Source: Ferdinandcohnia salidurans
GTDB lineage: Bacteria; Bacillota; Bacilli; Bacillales; Bacillaceae_L
DNA length: 64,000 bases
Reading direction: 5' to 3'
Assembly (NCBI RefSeq): GCF_042680725.1
Contig: NZ_JBHUEK010000025.1
Location: forward strand, 620,001 to 684,000
The notes below the pieces were generated by a model that was given only the letters and a program-made list of their open reading frames with translations, had not been told where the DNA came from and made no database searches. Below are positions 15,946 to 25,703 of this stretch, in pieces. A program made the translations under genes and the position numbers. Position 1 is the stretch's first letter. Each line of letters opens with the position of its first letter.

Positions 15946-17515
15946 AGTATCTATCCTCTATATCGATTCCTTGGTAGTAATGCTTGAGGATTTCCTCAAA
16001 GCTTGCCCCTTTTTCAGCCATCCCGACTGCACCCGTTTGTGACAAGCCAACACCATGGCCCCAGCCGCCACCGTATACTTTAAATCCAGTTACTTCTTTA
16101 TTATTATCCTTCACAGGCTCAATATGGAACAGCGTGCTTAGGAGTGAAGCTTGATTCCCGCTTGCATTAATATATTTTAAAGTTGTTCGAATGCGATCCT
16201 TGGTTTCATAAAAGGTACCATTCTCCGTAACAAACTCAATATTGAGCACACGACCTGAACTTGAGCGCTCTAAAACGTTAATTTCATATACCTTACCCAC
16301 CTCAGTATTAAAAGAGGCGCTCAATACATCGCTCATTTCTTCTGCTGTCCATTCAAAATTCCAACGATGGTATTTTGACCAATCTGCTTCAAAATCCCCT
16401 TCACTCGCTGCACGTAATGACTTGGAGTTGCTATTGTTTTTGAAGACCTCAAGAGATGGAACGTGCTCAAACGCCTTACCTCTTTGTGCATCTGGAACAC
16501 CTCTTAAGTAAGGAACAGGGTCTGAACTCCATACATCTTCGTTATTGGCCGAAAAACCGCCACTAGTAGAGTTAAACACAGCCGTAATTAACTTTCCTTC
16601 GTAAGTTGCAACAATTCCTCGTGTACCATCAACTGCATCGTTTGAGATTGGATGTTCAGCATCAAAACCGCCGTACACTTGGTCAGACGTTGTTGGAAGA
16701 AGATCATACCCGTCCTTACCTCTTTTACCCATGTTTGATAAGGCATATGTTCTTGCAGCAATGGCTTGTGATTTTTGTGCCTCTAATTCACCGTATGGTA
16801 CAGGCGGCAGTTCACGTGGGACAACACCATATAAATACTCCTCAATTGGAAGTTCATTGATTCCCGCAAGTGCCCCTGAACTATTAAAACCAACCTCCGC
16901 GATTCCACGATATTTTTTTCCGTCAATTGTCACTAGATCCTCAGAAACAACTTGAATCGGATTTGTTGTTGTAATGGCTGTTTCTCCTTTTGAGACCTTG
17001 ATTGTGGATTCGCCTTCAACGGTTGTAATTAATCTCCAATAGGCATCACTAGCGCCTAAGCCTTTTGCAACAATTTCATTTTTAAAAGCATTCCTTACCG
17101 CAAATGAGGCGTCTGACGGAAATTCTCCAATCAATAAACGCCAACCATTATTATAATCTTCAACATAAGTTGGATAACCATTTGATTCTGCAAGGTGTAA
17201 CCAATCCGCAACAGCCGCATTGCTTGTTGTATAGGAAACCTGTAATCGGTAGTTTGTTTTTACAACAGATGAGCCTGCAAGCTCAACCTGAACCTCCTCG
17301 TTATCACCTGTTAAAAGAACTTCACCTGTTTCTTTGTCAATAACATCAAACTTACCTACTGCACCGACTTCTAAGGAATCTACAGAAGGCACAACTCCAA
17401 TCCGGATATCTGGTTCCTCTCCTTCACTTGCTTCTGCTGGGTTGCCCCAGATTCCCTGAAGTGAAAAAATACTAACAAAGGTAAAAACAAATAATAGCTT
17501 TAACACTTTTTTCAC
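15944..17515 (-). CDS. Secreted SpoIID/LytB-domain protein
   Basis: This 523-residue protein starts MKKVLKLLFVFTFVSIFSLQ, a clear Sec signal peptide cleaved near residues 28-30. An N-terminal SPOR-like region (about residues 90-160, with NGWRLLIG) precedes a SpoIID domain (about 215-510). Family hallmarks are PIEEYLYGVVPRE, AQAIAARTYA-like (SQAIAARTYA) and GWGHGVGLSQTGA. SpoIID proteins are lytic transglycosylases acting on denuded glycan strands; LytB/SpoIID relatives modulate amidases. Outside the engulfment locus this is more likely a cell-wall or spore-coat-stage paralogue. GTG 17515 is 8 bases after GGGGG; a TTG at 17521 is too close. Confidence 0.85.
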   Translation of the reverse strand: MKKVLKLLFVFTFVSIFSLQGIWGNPAEASEGEEPDIRIGVVPSVDSLEVGAVGKFDVIDKETGEVLLTGDNEEVQVELAGSSVVKTNYRLQVSYTTSNAAVADWLHLAESNGYPTYVEDYNNGWRLLIGEFPSDASFAVRNAFKNEIVAKGLGASDAYWRLITTVEGESTIKVSKGETAITTTNPIQVVSEDLVTIDGKKYRGIAEVGFNSSGALAGINELPIEEYLYGVVPRELPPVPYGELEAQKSQAIAARTYALSNMGKRGKDGYDLLPTTSDQVYGGFDAEHPISNDAVDGTRGIVATYEGKLITAVFNSTSGGFSANNEDVWSSDPVPYLRGVPDAQRGKAFEHVPSLEVFKNNSNSKSLRAASEGDFEADWSKYHRWNFEWTAEEMSDVLSASFNTEVGKVYEINVLERSSSGRVLNIEFVTENGTFYETKDRIRTTLKYINASGNQASLLSTLFHIEPVKDNNKEVTGFKVYGGGWGHGVGLSQTGAVGMAEKGASFEEILKHYYQGIDIEDRY

Positions 17516-17743
17516 GCACAATTCCCCCTACAATTTTTCGTCATACTCTTAAGTTCGTTAAGGAGAATAAAACATCCTTTCATACAAATTTACTATTTTT
17601 TAAAATTAAATTTCACAATCAGATTTTACTTGTTCCCTACCATCCGATTGAAACTGACAAGATTCATTTTTCTTCTACACTATTTCATGCTAATGGCCGC
17701 CAAATGACTGAAATTTACATAGGATCTTTGACCCATTTAGGCA

Positions 17744-17772
17744 TAAAAAAATAACCAGGAACCCTGGTTATT
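17744..17772 (-). terminator. Terminator of the ABC exporter gene
   Basis: On the minus strand AATAACCAGG pairs with CCTGGTTATT and is followed by seven T. The stem includes part of the stop codon. Confidence 0.85.
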
Positions 17773-19489
17773 ATGATTGATATTGAACCTGATGAAGATT
17801 TGCGAAGATCCCGCCTTTTTCTAGCAGTTCATCATGTCCGCCTTGTTCTGCGATACCGTCTTCTGTCACTACGATAATGCGATCTGCATTTCGGATTGTA
17901 GCCAAACGGTGCGCGATAACAAGGGTTGTACGATTTTTTGAAAGCTCTGTTAATGCTTTTTGGATTATCTGCTCTGTTTCTGTATCTAAAGCAGAAGTGG
18001 CTTCATCTAATATTAAGATTGGTGGATTTTTTAAAAACATGCGAGCAATGGCAATCCGTTGTTTTTGACCGCCTGAAAGCTTAAGGCCACGTTCCCCAAC
18101 CTGTGTTTCATAGCCATCTGGTAGTCCAGCAATAAACTCCTCTAGGTGAGCCCGTCTTGCTGCCTCTTCAATTTGTTCATCCGATGCACCGAGCATTCCG
18201 TATGAAATATTTTCACGTAGAGTTCCTGTAAACAGGAAAACATCCTGCTGAACAATTCCAATTTGGGAACGCAGTGATTCTTTTGTCATTTTCCGTATAT
18301 CCATTCCGTCAATTGAAATGGAACCTCCATTAACATCATAGAAACGTGGAATTAATGAACAAATCGTCGTTTTCCCGGCTCCTGATGGACCTACAAATGC
18401 CACTGTCTCCCCAGCATGAACCTTTAGATTTATACTTTTTAAGACTGGTCCCTGTTTTTCGTCATAGCCAAAGGTGACTTGATCAAACACAATATCTCCT
18501 CGAAGAGATGGAACAGCAACTGCATCCTTCGCATTTTTCACTTCAGGCTCCATATCGAGTAGCTCTGTAAAGCGTTTGAAACCAGCCATCCCTTTTGGGT
18601 ACAGTTCCAGGAGGGCATTAATTTTGTCAATCGGTTTAAACAGGACATTGGCATATAAGACGAATCCAACTAATTCCCCGTAAGTAAGCTCCCCGCTAAA
18701 GCTTAACCATGCACCGACTACTAACACGATAAGGACAAACAAGCGTGTCATGAGGTAGATACCAGCAGATGCTGACCCCATTACTTTATAAGCACTAAGC
18801 TTTGAACGACGAAACTTACCGTTATCAACTGTAAATCTAGAAATTTCAAATTCTTCATTTGTGAAGGATTGGACAACACGCGCCCCTGCAACACTGTCCT
18901 CGACCCTCGCATTTACATCCGCAATATTGCTATACATCGCCTTCCACGCACGATTCATGCGAACATTTGAAAAAGCAATTAACCATATTAAAAATGGCAC
19001 AACAATAATTGCAATTAAGGCAAGCTTCACATTGATCGTTAACATAATCCAAAATGCACCAACAAAGGTCATAATGGCAATGAACAAATCCTCAGGACCA
19101 TGGTGAGCAAGCTCACCAATATCAAATAAGTCATTCGTAATGCGGCTCATGATATGACCTGTTTTTGTATTATCAAAGAAGCGAAATGATTGCCGCTGCA
19201 CATGTTGAAACAACTGCTGCCTCATATCCGTTTCAATGTTAATCCCTAGCTTATGACCCCAATAGCCTACAATAAATTGAAGACCTGAGCTAACTAAATA
19301 TAATACTAACAATCCAATGCCCACCCATACGATTGCAGACCAGTTACTAGTTGGCAAAAGTTTATCAATAAACCATTGCACCGCAAGCGGAAAGGCCAGT
19401 TCTAGAATCGCAACAATCACCGCACAACTAAAATCTATTAAAAATAATGTGCGATGGGGCTTATAATATGCAAAAAAACGTCGAATCAT
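17771..19489 (-). CDS. ABC exporter, fused permease-ATPase half-transporter
   Basis: This 572-residue type IV ABC half-exporter has six membrane helices (about residues 15-300) followed by a nucleotide-binding domain. The domain has Walker A GPSGAGKTT (about residue 366), signature LSGGQKQR, Walker B ILILDEATSALD and switch IAHRLAT. It works as a homodimer or with a partner not seen here. It resembles the MsbA/YwjA-like drug or lipid exporters of bacilli; the substrate is unknown. ATG 19489 (MIRRFFAYYKPHR) follows AAGGAG at 8 bases; the longer frame adds a non-family N-terminus. Confidence 0.88.
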   Translation of the reverse strand: MIRRFFAYYKPHRTLFLIDFSCAVIVAILELAFPLAVQWFIDKLLPTSNWSAIVWVGIGLLVLYLVSSGLQFIVGYWGHKLGINIETDMRQQLFQHVQRQSFRFFDNTKTGHIMSRITNDLFDIGELAHHGPEDLFIAIMTFVGAFWIMLTINVKLALIAIIVVPFLIWLIAFSNVRMNRAWKAMYSNIADVNARVEDSVAGARVVQSFTNEEFEISRFTVDNGKFRRSKLSAYKVMGSASAGIYLMTRLFVLIVLVVGAWLSFSGELTYGELVGFVLYANVLFKPIDKINALLELYPKGMAGFKRFTELLDMEPEVKNAKDAVAVPSLRGDIVFDQVTFGYDEKQGPVLKSINLKVHAGETVAFVGPSGAGKTTICSLIPRFYDVNGGSISIDGMDIRKMTKESLRSQIGIVQQDVFLFTGTLRENISYGMLGASDEQIEEAARRAHLEEFIAGLPDGYETQVGERGLKLSGGQKQRIAIARMFLKNPPILILDEATSALDTETEQIIQKALTELSKNRTTLVIAHRLATIRNADRIIVVTEDGIAEQGGHDELLEKGGIFANLHQVQYQS

Positions 19490-19725
19490 TTTGCTCGCTC
19501 CTTGTGATTTCCTACTGCTATAACGAATTATAAGCTGTTTCACCTAAATTTGACAAACTATTTTGTTACCCGAAGTTTTTTTGTTTGGCTTCCCTCGCTT
19601 ATGCTCCTTTTTCCCCGTCGCGATCTCTCTAACTCTCCTATTCCAACACAACTCTGTTACATACCTGAAATGAACGGTCGCCTAAATCCCTGAATAGGAT
19701 ATAAAAAAATGGGATGGTGAACAAA

Positions 19726-21810
19726 ATGGATATACCGACAATTTTATCGGGGCCAATCCTGCGACGAGTTGTGCCTTCTCACATTTATATTTGGATTGCA
19801 TTAAGAAAAAGATACAGACTTGGTGCAAAGCTGTATCACATTGAAAAAATAGTTGGTACCAATTATGCGTACCATGAAATAGATTGTGATTCTGAAACAA
19901 CGACCTTTCGTGCTGGGAAACAACTTTATATTAGCCTAATCAAACTGACACCACCAAATCAAACCCATTTCCCTATCAACACACTCTTAGGCTATAATCT
20001 CTTTTTCCAAAAAAATTCTGAAATACATGACTTACACGATTTCGGACTTCTAGGAAAAGAGCAACCAAACTCCATCACATATGGAGACCTCGATTATCCT
20101 AGCTTTTTTATTCCGGATCCAACTCAACAAAAAACGAATCTCCTATACGGGTCATGTCGAAAGCCTCATGGAAAAGGTGAGGATACTCTTAGCCAGGGAG
20201 ACGAAACAATCGAAATGAACTATCTAGACCTCGAAAAGCGCCCTGACGCTTTATTTTTATTAGGTGACCAAATTTATGCAGATGATGTAGCAGATCCGAT
20301 ATTTCAGATCATGGTGAAAGCCGGTAAAAAGCTCATTGGAAACGGAGAAAAACTTACTGAAGTAGAGCCTCGCCTCAACGAAAAACCATTCAAAAAATCA
20401 ATAAACCAGGCTCGGGGGAGACAATTTATCATGGAGCAATTTTGCAAATTCACCTCCTCACATGCCCGGAACCATGCGATGACATTTGGCGAATATGCCG
20501 CTCTCTATTTACTATCATGGTCACCTGAGCTTTGGAATGCTTACACAGATGACTGTAATTTCCCAACATTTAAAGACAAAGTTAAGAAGGATCAAATTTA
20601 TTTTATTTCCAAAAAAGACAAGCGAAAAAAGGAAAAGAAAGCATACGAGAAAGAGTATAACGAACAAGTGGCAGATGTGAAGGAAACCTATCAAACACTT
20701 ACAAAGGTAAGAAGGTTACTTGCCAACATTCCAACCTATATGATCTTTGATGACCATGATATAACAGATGATTGGAACATCAGTCACAATTGGAAAAATA
20801 GCGTCTACTCATCAAAACTTGGAAGACATGTGGTTGCCAATGGACTTATGGCATATTGGCTGTTTCAAGGTTGGGGTAATGACCCAGACCGATTTGAACC
20901 TGCATTTCTCCGTAAGATGTGGAGATATAGTAAAACTTATGATACTCGTTCACAGTCACATGATGCATGGGAAGAAACACTTTGGAAGTTTGATCAGTGG
21001 AATTTTGTTGCACCGACAAATCCAACATCCATTTTCCTTGATACAAGAACACAACGAAAGTACGACCACACCCCTCTCCCTGTTTTTCTTGGGCGTAAGA
21101 TCGAAGAAAAGGACCGTCCTCCTCAGCTTATTGGCAAACACGGTTGGCAGACGGTAACAGACTGTTTATACGCAAGTGGATGGAAAAGCGGTGAACCACT
21201 CCTTGTTATTTCACCTGCACCTGTTTATGGAATAGGCTTAATCGAGTCCTTCATCAATCAATATATTTATCCATTAAAAACAATTGGAATTCCTGCAACA
21301 ACAGCATTTGATTTTGAGTCTTGGAAGTATAATGGAGAGGGCTTTAGTGAACTCCTGTACCAACTCAAAGAGTGGAACCCGAGTCACTGTTTTATCTTAT
21401 CGGGAGATGTGCATTACGCTTCTACTGTTACGACCAATATCGAATTTCCCGATGGTGATCACCTTTGTATTTACCAATTTACAAGCAGTCCGATGAACAA
21501 TATGAGTTTTTCAGGAATACAAGGCGGATTGATGAAGGCAATCGTTACCTTAAATGCAGCTAAACGAAGGAACAAAGAAATCAACAGATATTGTGATGAG
21601 ACCTACGATATCGTTAAACAAAAGAGAAATACCCCTTGTCCAACCAATTTTACTTGGAAAGAAAAAATTCGCTACCTTTCTACGAATCAAGGTCCCATCA
21701 TTGAAACCGGAAATAATATTGGACATCTCGTCCTCACCCCGACCTCCGCTAACAATGCGTTACATCAAAACAATCATACGATTACCTATAATCCCATCAC
21801 ATTATCGTAA
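19726..21810 (+). CDS. PhoD-like metallophosphatase, cytoplasmic form
   Basis: This protein of about 694 residues carries PhoD-like metal motifs in order: LYGSCRKPHG, LGDQIYADD, FDDHDITDDW and LSGDVHYAS. Classical PhoD is an exported phosphodiesterase with a Tat signal; this protein has no signal peptide or Tat motif and has a lysine-rich helical insert (KKDKRKKEKKAYEKEYNE, about residues 305-322). It should be a Ca/Fe-type phosphomonoesterase or phosphodiesterase acting inside the cell. ATG 19726 follows GGTGAAC; ATG 19714 lacks a ribosome-binding site. It is a single gene. Confidence 0.8.
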   Translation: MDIPTILSGPILRRVVPSHIYIWIALRKRYRLGAKLYHIEKIVGTNYAYHEIDCDSETTTFRAGKQLYISLIKLTPPNQTHFPINTLLGYNLFFQKNSEIHDLHDFGLLGKEQPNSITYGDLDYPSFFIPDPTQQKTNLLYGSCRKPHGKGEDTLSQGDETIEMNYLDLEKRPDALFLLGDQIYADDVADPIFQIMVKAGKKLIGNGEKLTEVEPRLNEKPFKKSINQARGRQFIMEQFCKFTSSHARNHAMTFGEYAALYLLSWSPELWNAYTDDCNFPTFKDKVKKDQIYFISKKDKRKKEKKAYEKEYNEQVADVKETYQTLTKVRRLLANIPTYMIFDDHDITDDWNISHNWKNSVYSSKLGRHVVANGLMAYWLFQGWGNDPDRFEPAFLRKMWRYSKTYDTRSQSHDAWEETLWKFDQWNFVAPTNPTSIFLDTRTQRKYDHTPLPVFLGRKIEEKDRPPQLIGKHGWQTVTDCLYASGWKSGEPLLVISPAPVYGIGLIESFINQYIYPLKTIGIPATTAFDFESWKYNGEGFSELLYQLKEWNPSHCFILSGDVHYASTVTTNIEFPDGDHLCIYQFTSSPMNNMSFSGIQGGLMKAIVTLNAAKRRNKEINRYCDETYDIVKQKRNTPCPTNFTWKEKIRYLSTNQGPIIETGNNIGHLVLTPTSANNALHQNNHTITYNPITLS

Positions 21811-21813
21811 CAA

Positions 21814-21842
21814 ATACCCCGTGCCTAAGTAGCACGGGGTAA
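21814..21842. terminator. Hairpin between convergent phosphatase gene and fruA
   Basis: ACCCCGTGC and GCACGGGGT form a 9-bp GC-rich stem with a 7-base loop. The T-tract is weak in either direction. Confidence 0.6.
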
Positions 21843-21847
21843 CTCCC

Positions 21848-23710
21848 TTATTTTATGGGCTTTTTCAAGAATCCAACTAATAGAGCCGTTATAATTGTAC
21901 CGATAATTATCGCAAGTACGTATAACGCCCAGCTACCATTTACAAAAGGAATGACAAAAATTCCTCCATGTGGAGCTGGTAAGCCAATACCAAACAACAT
22001 GGTTAGTGCACCCGTAACTGCAGAACCAATGACCGCAGAAGGAATTACACGTCCAGGATCAGCAGCAGCAAATGGAATTGCACCTTCTGTAATAAACGAT
22101 GCACCCATGAAGTAAGCTGTTTTACCAGCTTCGCGTTCTTGCTTTGTAAATTTATTTTTAAAGAGAGTTGTTGCTAAAGCTAATCCAAGAGGTGGTGTCA
22201 TTCCACCCGCCATAATAGCTGCATGTGGTGCATAATTTCCAGCATCAATCATGGCAATTCCAAAGGTAAATGCCGCCTTATTAATTGGGCCACCCATATC
22301 AATTGACATCATTCCACCTAGAATTAAACCAAGTACAATCAAGTTCCCTGTACCTAGTCCTTCAAGCCAACCGGTCAACCCATCCATTACAAATTTTAAC
22401 GGACCAACAAGTACATACATAATCGCACCTGTAATCAAAATCCCAATGAACGGATAAATCAACACTGGTTTTAGACCCTCAAATGAGGATGGTAAACCTG
22501 AGAAGACTTTCTTCAGTAATAAGACCACATATCCTGCAAGGAAACCAGCTATTAATCCGCCTAAAAATCCAGCTCCTCCAGTTGTCGCCATTAGACCACC
22601 AATCATACCTGGTGCTAATCCAGGTCGGTCAGCAATACTCATGGCGATAAATCCTGCTAAGACAGGGATCATTAATTGAAACGCATTGGCACTTCCAATT
22701 GTCATCAACGCGCCTGCAATTGGGTTATAAGATGGATCATTCGGGTCAGAAGCGTTTATTCCAAAGATAAATGAAATGGCAATTAATAGCCCGCCACCTA
22801 CAACAAACGGAAGCATATTAGAAACACCATTCATTAAATGCTTATAAAAGCCACTTCTTTCTCCGCCTTCTGTTTTTTTCTTTTCGGTTTGTTCAGCTTG
22901 GTAAATGGGGGCATCCTGATTAACCGCTCTTGTTAATAATTCCTCTGGTATGCGAATACCTTGAGCTACCGGTACCTGAATTACCTTTTTACCATTAAAA
23001 CGAGCCATCTCTACTTGCTTGTCTGCAGCTACAATGATTGCTACTGCCTCATCAATATCTTCTTGAGTGAGTTCATTTTTCACACCTGTTGAACCATTTG
23101 TTTCAACCTTTATATCGATGTTCATTTCTTTTGCTTTCGCCTTCAATGAGTCTGCTGCCATATACGTATGTGCAATTCCGGTTGGACATGCCGTTACTGC
23201 AAGAACCTTTTGCTGTCCTTCTTTTTTCTCAACCGGCGCTTCTACTTCCTCTGACTCATTTTCTTTTTCATTAATCACATCGATCAACTCGTCTGGAGTC
23301 TGAACCTGCATAATCTTTTCACGAAAACCCACGTCCATTAATAATGAAGACAATCTTGAAAGTGTTTCAAGATGTGCATTATTTGCCCCTTCACTTGCAG
23401 CAATCATGAAAAATAAATGGCTTGGTTGTCCATCCAATGAATCATAATCTACTCCCTTTATCGAGCGTCCAAATGCAATCGCTGGTGTCTTCACCGCAGC
23501 TGTCTTCGCATGTGGTATTGCTATTCCTTCACCAATTCCTGTTGTACTTTGGCTTTCCCTTGTTAAGATTGCCTGTTTGTATTGTTCTTTATCCTGTAGG
23601 CGGCCAGCTTCATCAAGTTTTGACACCAATTCATCAATGACCTCAAGCTTTGATGAAGAAACAAGGTCAATAATGACCGTATCTTTCTTCAACAGATCCG
23701 TAATTCTCAT
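21848..23710 (-). CDS. fruA: PTS fructose-specific EIIABC component
   Basis: This 620-residue PTS permease has an EIIA domain (residues 1-145, phosphorylated His67 in IAIPHAKT), an EIIB domain (about 168-265, Cys175 in VTACPTGIAHTY) and a fructose-type EIIC domain (about 285-620) with many membrane helices. It takes up fructose as fructose-1-phosphate, the substrate of the upstream FruK. It is last in the fruR-fruK-fruA operon, starting 15 bases after fruK. All phosphorylation sites are intact. Confidence 0.96.
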   Translation of the reverse strand: MRITDLLKKDTVIIDLVSSSKLEVIDELVSKLDEAGRLQDKEQYKQAILTRESQSTTGIGEGIAIPHAKTAAVKTPAIAFGRSIKGVDYDSLDGQPSHLFFMIAASEGANNAHLETLSRLSSLLMDVGFREKIMQVQTPDELIDVINEKENESEEVEAPVEKKEGQQKVLAVTACPTGIAHTYMAADSLKAKAKEMNIDIKVETNGSTGVKNELTQEDIDEAVAIIVAADKQVEMARFNGKKVIQVPVAQGIRIPEELLTRAVNQDAPIYQAEQTEKKKTEGGERSGFYKHLMNGVSNMLPFVVGGGLLIAISFIFGINASDPNDPSYNPIAGALMTIGSANAFQLMIPVLAGFIAMSIADRPGLAPGMIGGLMATTGGAGFLGGLIAGFLAGYVVLLLKKVFSGLPSSFEGLKPVLIYPFIGILITGAIMYVLVGPLKFVMDGLTGWLEGLGTGNLIVLGLILGGMMSIDMGGPINKAAFTFGIAMIDAGNYAPHAAIMAGGMTPPLGLALATTLFKNKFTKQEREAGKTAYFMGASFITEGAIPFAAADPGRVIPSAVIGSAVTGALTMLFGIGLPAPHGGIFVIPFVNGSWALYVLAIIIGTIITALLVGFLKKPIK

Positions 23711-23725
23711 CCTGCATGTTCCTTT

Positions 23726-24637
23726 CTATATCTTTTTCACTTGTACGTGTGAAATCAATTCATTTATTTTCTCTTCCGTTGCTAATCCTTCAGAATAGGC
23801 TGTGGCACTGCCGGCTGTTGCCCCAAAACGAAATGCATCTGTCGCAATCTGTTCTTTGAAATAAGATGCAATAAAACCCGCCACGACTGAGTCCCCAGCA
23901 CCTACTGAGTTAACTAATTTCCCTTTAGGAATGTTCGCAATAAAGACCTCATCATCCACAAATAGCAAACTACCTTTGTCCGCCATCGAAACGATGACAT
24001 GTTGCGCCCCCATTTCAATAAGCCTTTTCCCGTAAGGAATAGCATCTTCGGCATTCTTGATTTCAACACCAAAAATTTCACCTAATTCATGATGGTTTGG
24101 TTTAATTAAAAACGGCTGATATGGAAGTACCTCAATTAATAAGTCTCTTGTAGCATCAACAACCACTTTAACTTCCTTGTCTTGCAATTTCTCGGCGACT
24201 TGTTGATAAAGTGTCGACGGTAACGATGCCGGGATACTTCCTGCAAGTACCACCACATCTCCTTTTTTCATTTGATCAAACTTCTCTAAAAGCTGTTCAA
24301 GTTCGTTAGATGTTATTTGTGGACCTGCCCCATTTATCTCAGTCTCCACATCAGAATGGAGTTTCACATTAATTCTTGTGTCGCCTTCTACAGTGACAAA
24401 GTCTGTCTTGATATTCTTTTCTGTTAAGGTATCGATAAGGAATTTACCAGTAAAACCGCCAATAAACCCTAATGCCACACTCTCTACCCCAACATTTTGT
24501 AAAACAGTAGAAACATTGATCCCTTTTCCACCCGGGCTTTTTCGATCAGTTTTAATACGATTCAGTTCACCCACCGAAAATTCATCCAACTCGATAAAAT
24601 AATCAATGGAAGGATTTAACGTAACTGTGTAAATCAT
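23726..24637 (-). CDS. fruK: 1-Phosphofructokinase
   Basis: This 303-residue PfkB-family kinase has MIYTVTLNPSIDY, the typical start of 1-phosphofructokinase, then KSPGGKGINVS (residues 32-42) and the catalytic SVGAGDSVVAGF near residue 250. It converts fructose-1-phosphate to fructose-1,6-bisphosphate. Its ATG overlaps the fruR stop (ATGA), so the two are translationally coupled. Confidence 0.96.
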   Translation of the reverse strand: MIYTVTLNPSIDYFIELDEFSVGELNRIKTDRKSPGGKGINVSTVLQNVGVESVALGFIGGFTGKFLIDTLTEKNIKTDFVTVEGDTRINVKLHSDVETEINGAGPQITSNELEQLLEKFDQMKKGDVVVLAGSIPASLPSTLYQQVAEKLQDKEVKVVVDATRDLLIEVLPYQPFLIKPNHHELGEIFGVEIKNAEDAIPYGKRLIEMGAQHVIVSMADKGSLLFVDDEVFIANIPKGKLVNSVGAGDSVVAGFIASYFKEQIATDAFRFGATAGSATAYSEGLATEEKINELISHVQVKKI

Positions 24638-25392
24638 GGTGTCACGACCTTTATGTTGATATGTTCTTGATAAGATGTAAGTTCATTCTTTGCTAATCCA
24701 TTATCTGTTATTAAAGTGGCATCCTTTAAGGAAGAAATTTTCGAAAAAGAAACTTCATTAAATTTCGTGTGGTCAGCCAATATATAATTTTCCTTCGCTA
24801 AGCCCATTGCCGTTTGTTTGATCAGAGCTTCTTCAGGATCTGGGGTTGTAAAGCCATACTTCAAATCAATCCCATTTACTCCTAAAAAGCACTTATCAAA
24901 CCGATAAAGGTTCAAGCTTGATAATGCCCGACTCCCGATTAAGGCTTTTGTACTCGGTTTCAAAACACCACCTATTAGATAGGTAGTGATCCCTTTTTCA
25001 AGTAAGGGTTCAATCAAGTTCACTCCATTTGTCACCACAGTAATTCCCTTGTGGTCAAGAAATGGAATTAGTTCTTGTGTCGTTGTCCCTGCATCCAAAT
25101 AAATGGAGTCGCCATCTTGAATAAGCTCTGATGCATATTTAGCAATCGCTTGTTTCTCTTTTATATTCTTTGCTGTTTTTTCTATATAACTCGGTTCCAA
25201 TTGATTTCCGTGAATGAATGAAGCCCCACCATGGACCCTTCTTAATTTGTTTTCATTTTCAAGCTGTACTAAATCACGACGAATCGTTGATTCCGACGAA
25301 TTTGTTCTCTCAATCAGCTCTTGAAGTTTCACAACCCCATGTTCTTTTAGTAACGATAGAATAAGCCGATGTCTTTCTGGAGTTAACATCAT
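24634..25392 (-). CDS. fruR: DeoR-family transcriptional regulator of the fructose operon
   Basis: This 252-residue DeoR-family protein has an N-terminal winged helix (residues 1-60; LTPERHRLILSLLKEHGVVK and SSESTIRRDL) and a C-terminal sugar-phosphate sensor domain with LDAGTTTQEL and the later DHTKF motif. It should repress fruRKA and respond to fructose-1-phosphate or a related ester. It is the first gene of the operon, and the promoter at 25420-25448 lies directly upstream, implying autoregulation. Confidence 0.92.
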   Translation of the reverse strand: MMLTPERHRLILSLLKEHGVVKLQELIERTNSSESTIRRDLVQLENENKLRRVHGGASFIHGNQLEPSYIEKTAKNIKEKQAIAKYASELIQDGDSIYLDAGTTTQELIPFLDHKGITVVTNGVNLIEPLLEKGITTYLIGGVLKPSTKALIGSRALSSLNLYRFDKCFLGVNGIDLKYGFTTPDPEEALIKQTAMGLAKENYILADHTKFNEVSFSKISSLKDATLITDNGLAKNELTSYQEHINIKVVTP

Positions 25393-25419
25393 TTCACATC
25401 CTTCATGGATTGTACTCTC

Positions 25420-25448
25420 ATTATATTGAAACCTTTTTTATAAATCAA
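25420..25448 (-). promoter_or_regulatory. Sigma-A promoter of fruRKA
   Basis: On the minus strand a -35 TTGATT and a perfect -10 TATAAT are separated by 17 bases. The spacer contains AAAAAAGGTTTC, a motif that recurs on the plus strand near 25505-25514 in the guanidine-exporter promoter region. Confidence 0.72.
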
Positions 25449-25551
25449 TCAAAAACATCCACTTCCATCCAAAAACGACCACAGTAATTTTTCCCTCTTT
25501 CTACAAAAAGGTTTCTATTATATAATGAAAAAAGTTGAATAAAAAGGTTTT

Positions 25552-25640
25552 CTAGGGTTCCGTAGCCATCGCTAGTCTGGTCCGAGAGAAAACTCATAGC
25601 AAATATGCTATGCCACGGAGGGACAAAAGCCTGGGAGATT
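25552..25640 (+). ncRNA. Guanidine-I riboswitch (ykkC-yxkD leader)
   Basis: The conserved ykkC-class blocks are present in order: CTAGGGTTCCG, CTGGTCCGAGAG, and CCACGGAGGGACAAAAGCC followed by GGGAGA. It precedes an SMR guanidinium exporter pair, the classic gene context. The 3' end of the aptamer overlaps the 5' arm of a terminator, so guanidine binding should allow read-through. Confidence 0.95.
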
Positions 25641-25675
25641 ATACATTTGTTATAATCTCTTGGGCTTTTTCTTTT
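25629..25675 (+). terminator. Expression-platform terminator of the guanidine riboswitch
   Basis: GCCTGGGAGATTATA pairs with TATAATCTCTTGGGC (some G-U pairs), followed by a T-rich run. The 5' arm is shared with the aptamer's 3' region. Confidence 0.9.
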
Positions 25676-25703
25676 TAACCGCAACTATAAGGGGGAATCA
25701 TAA

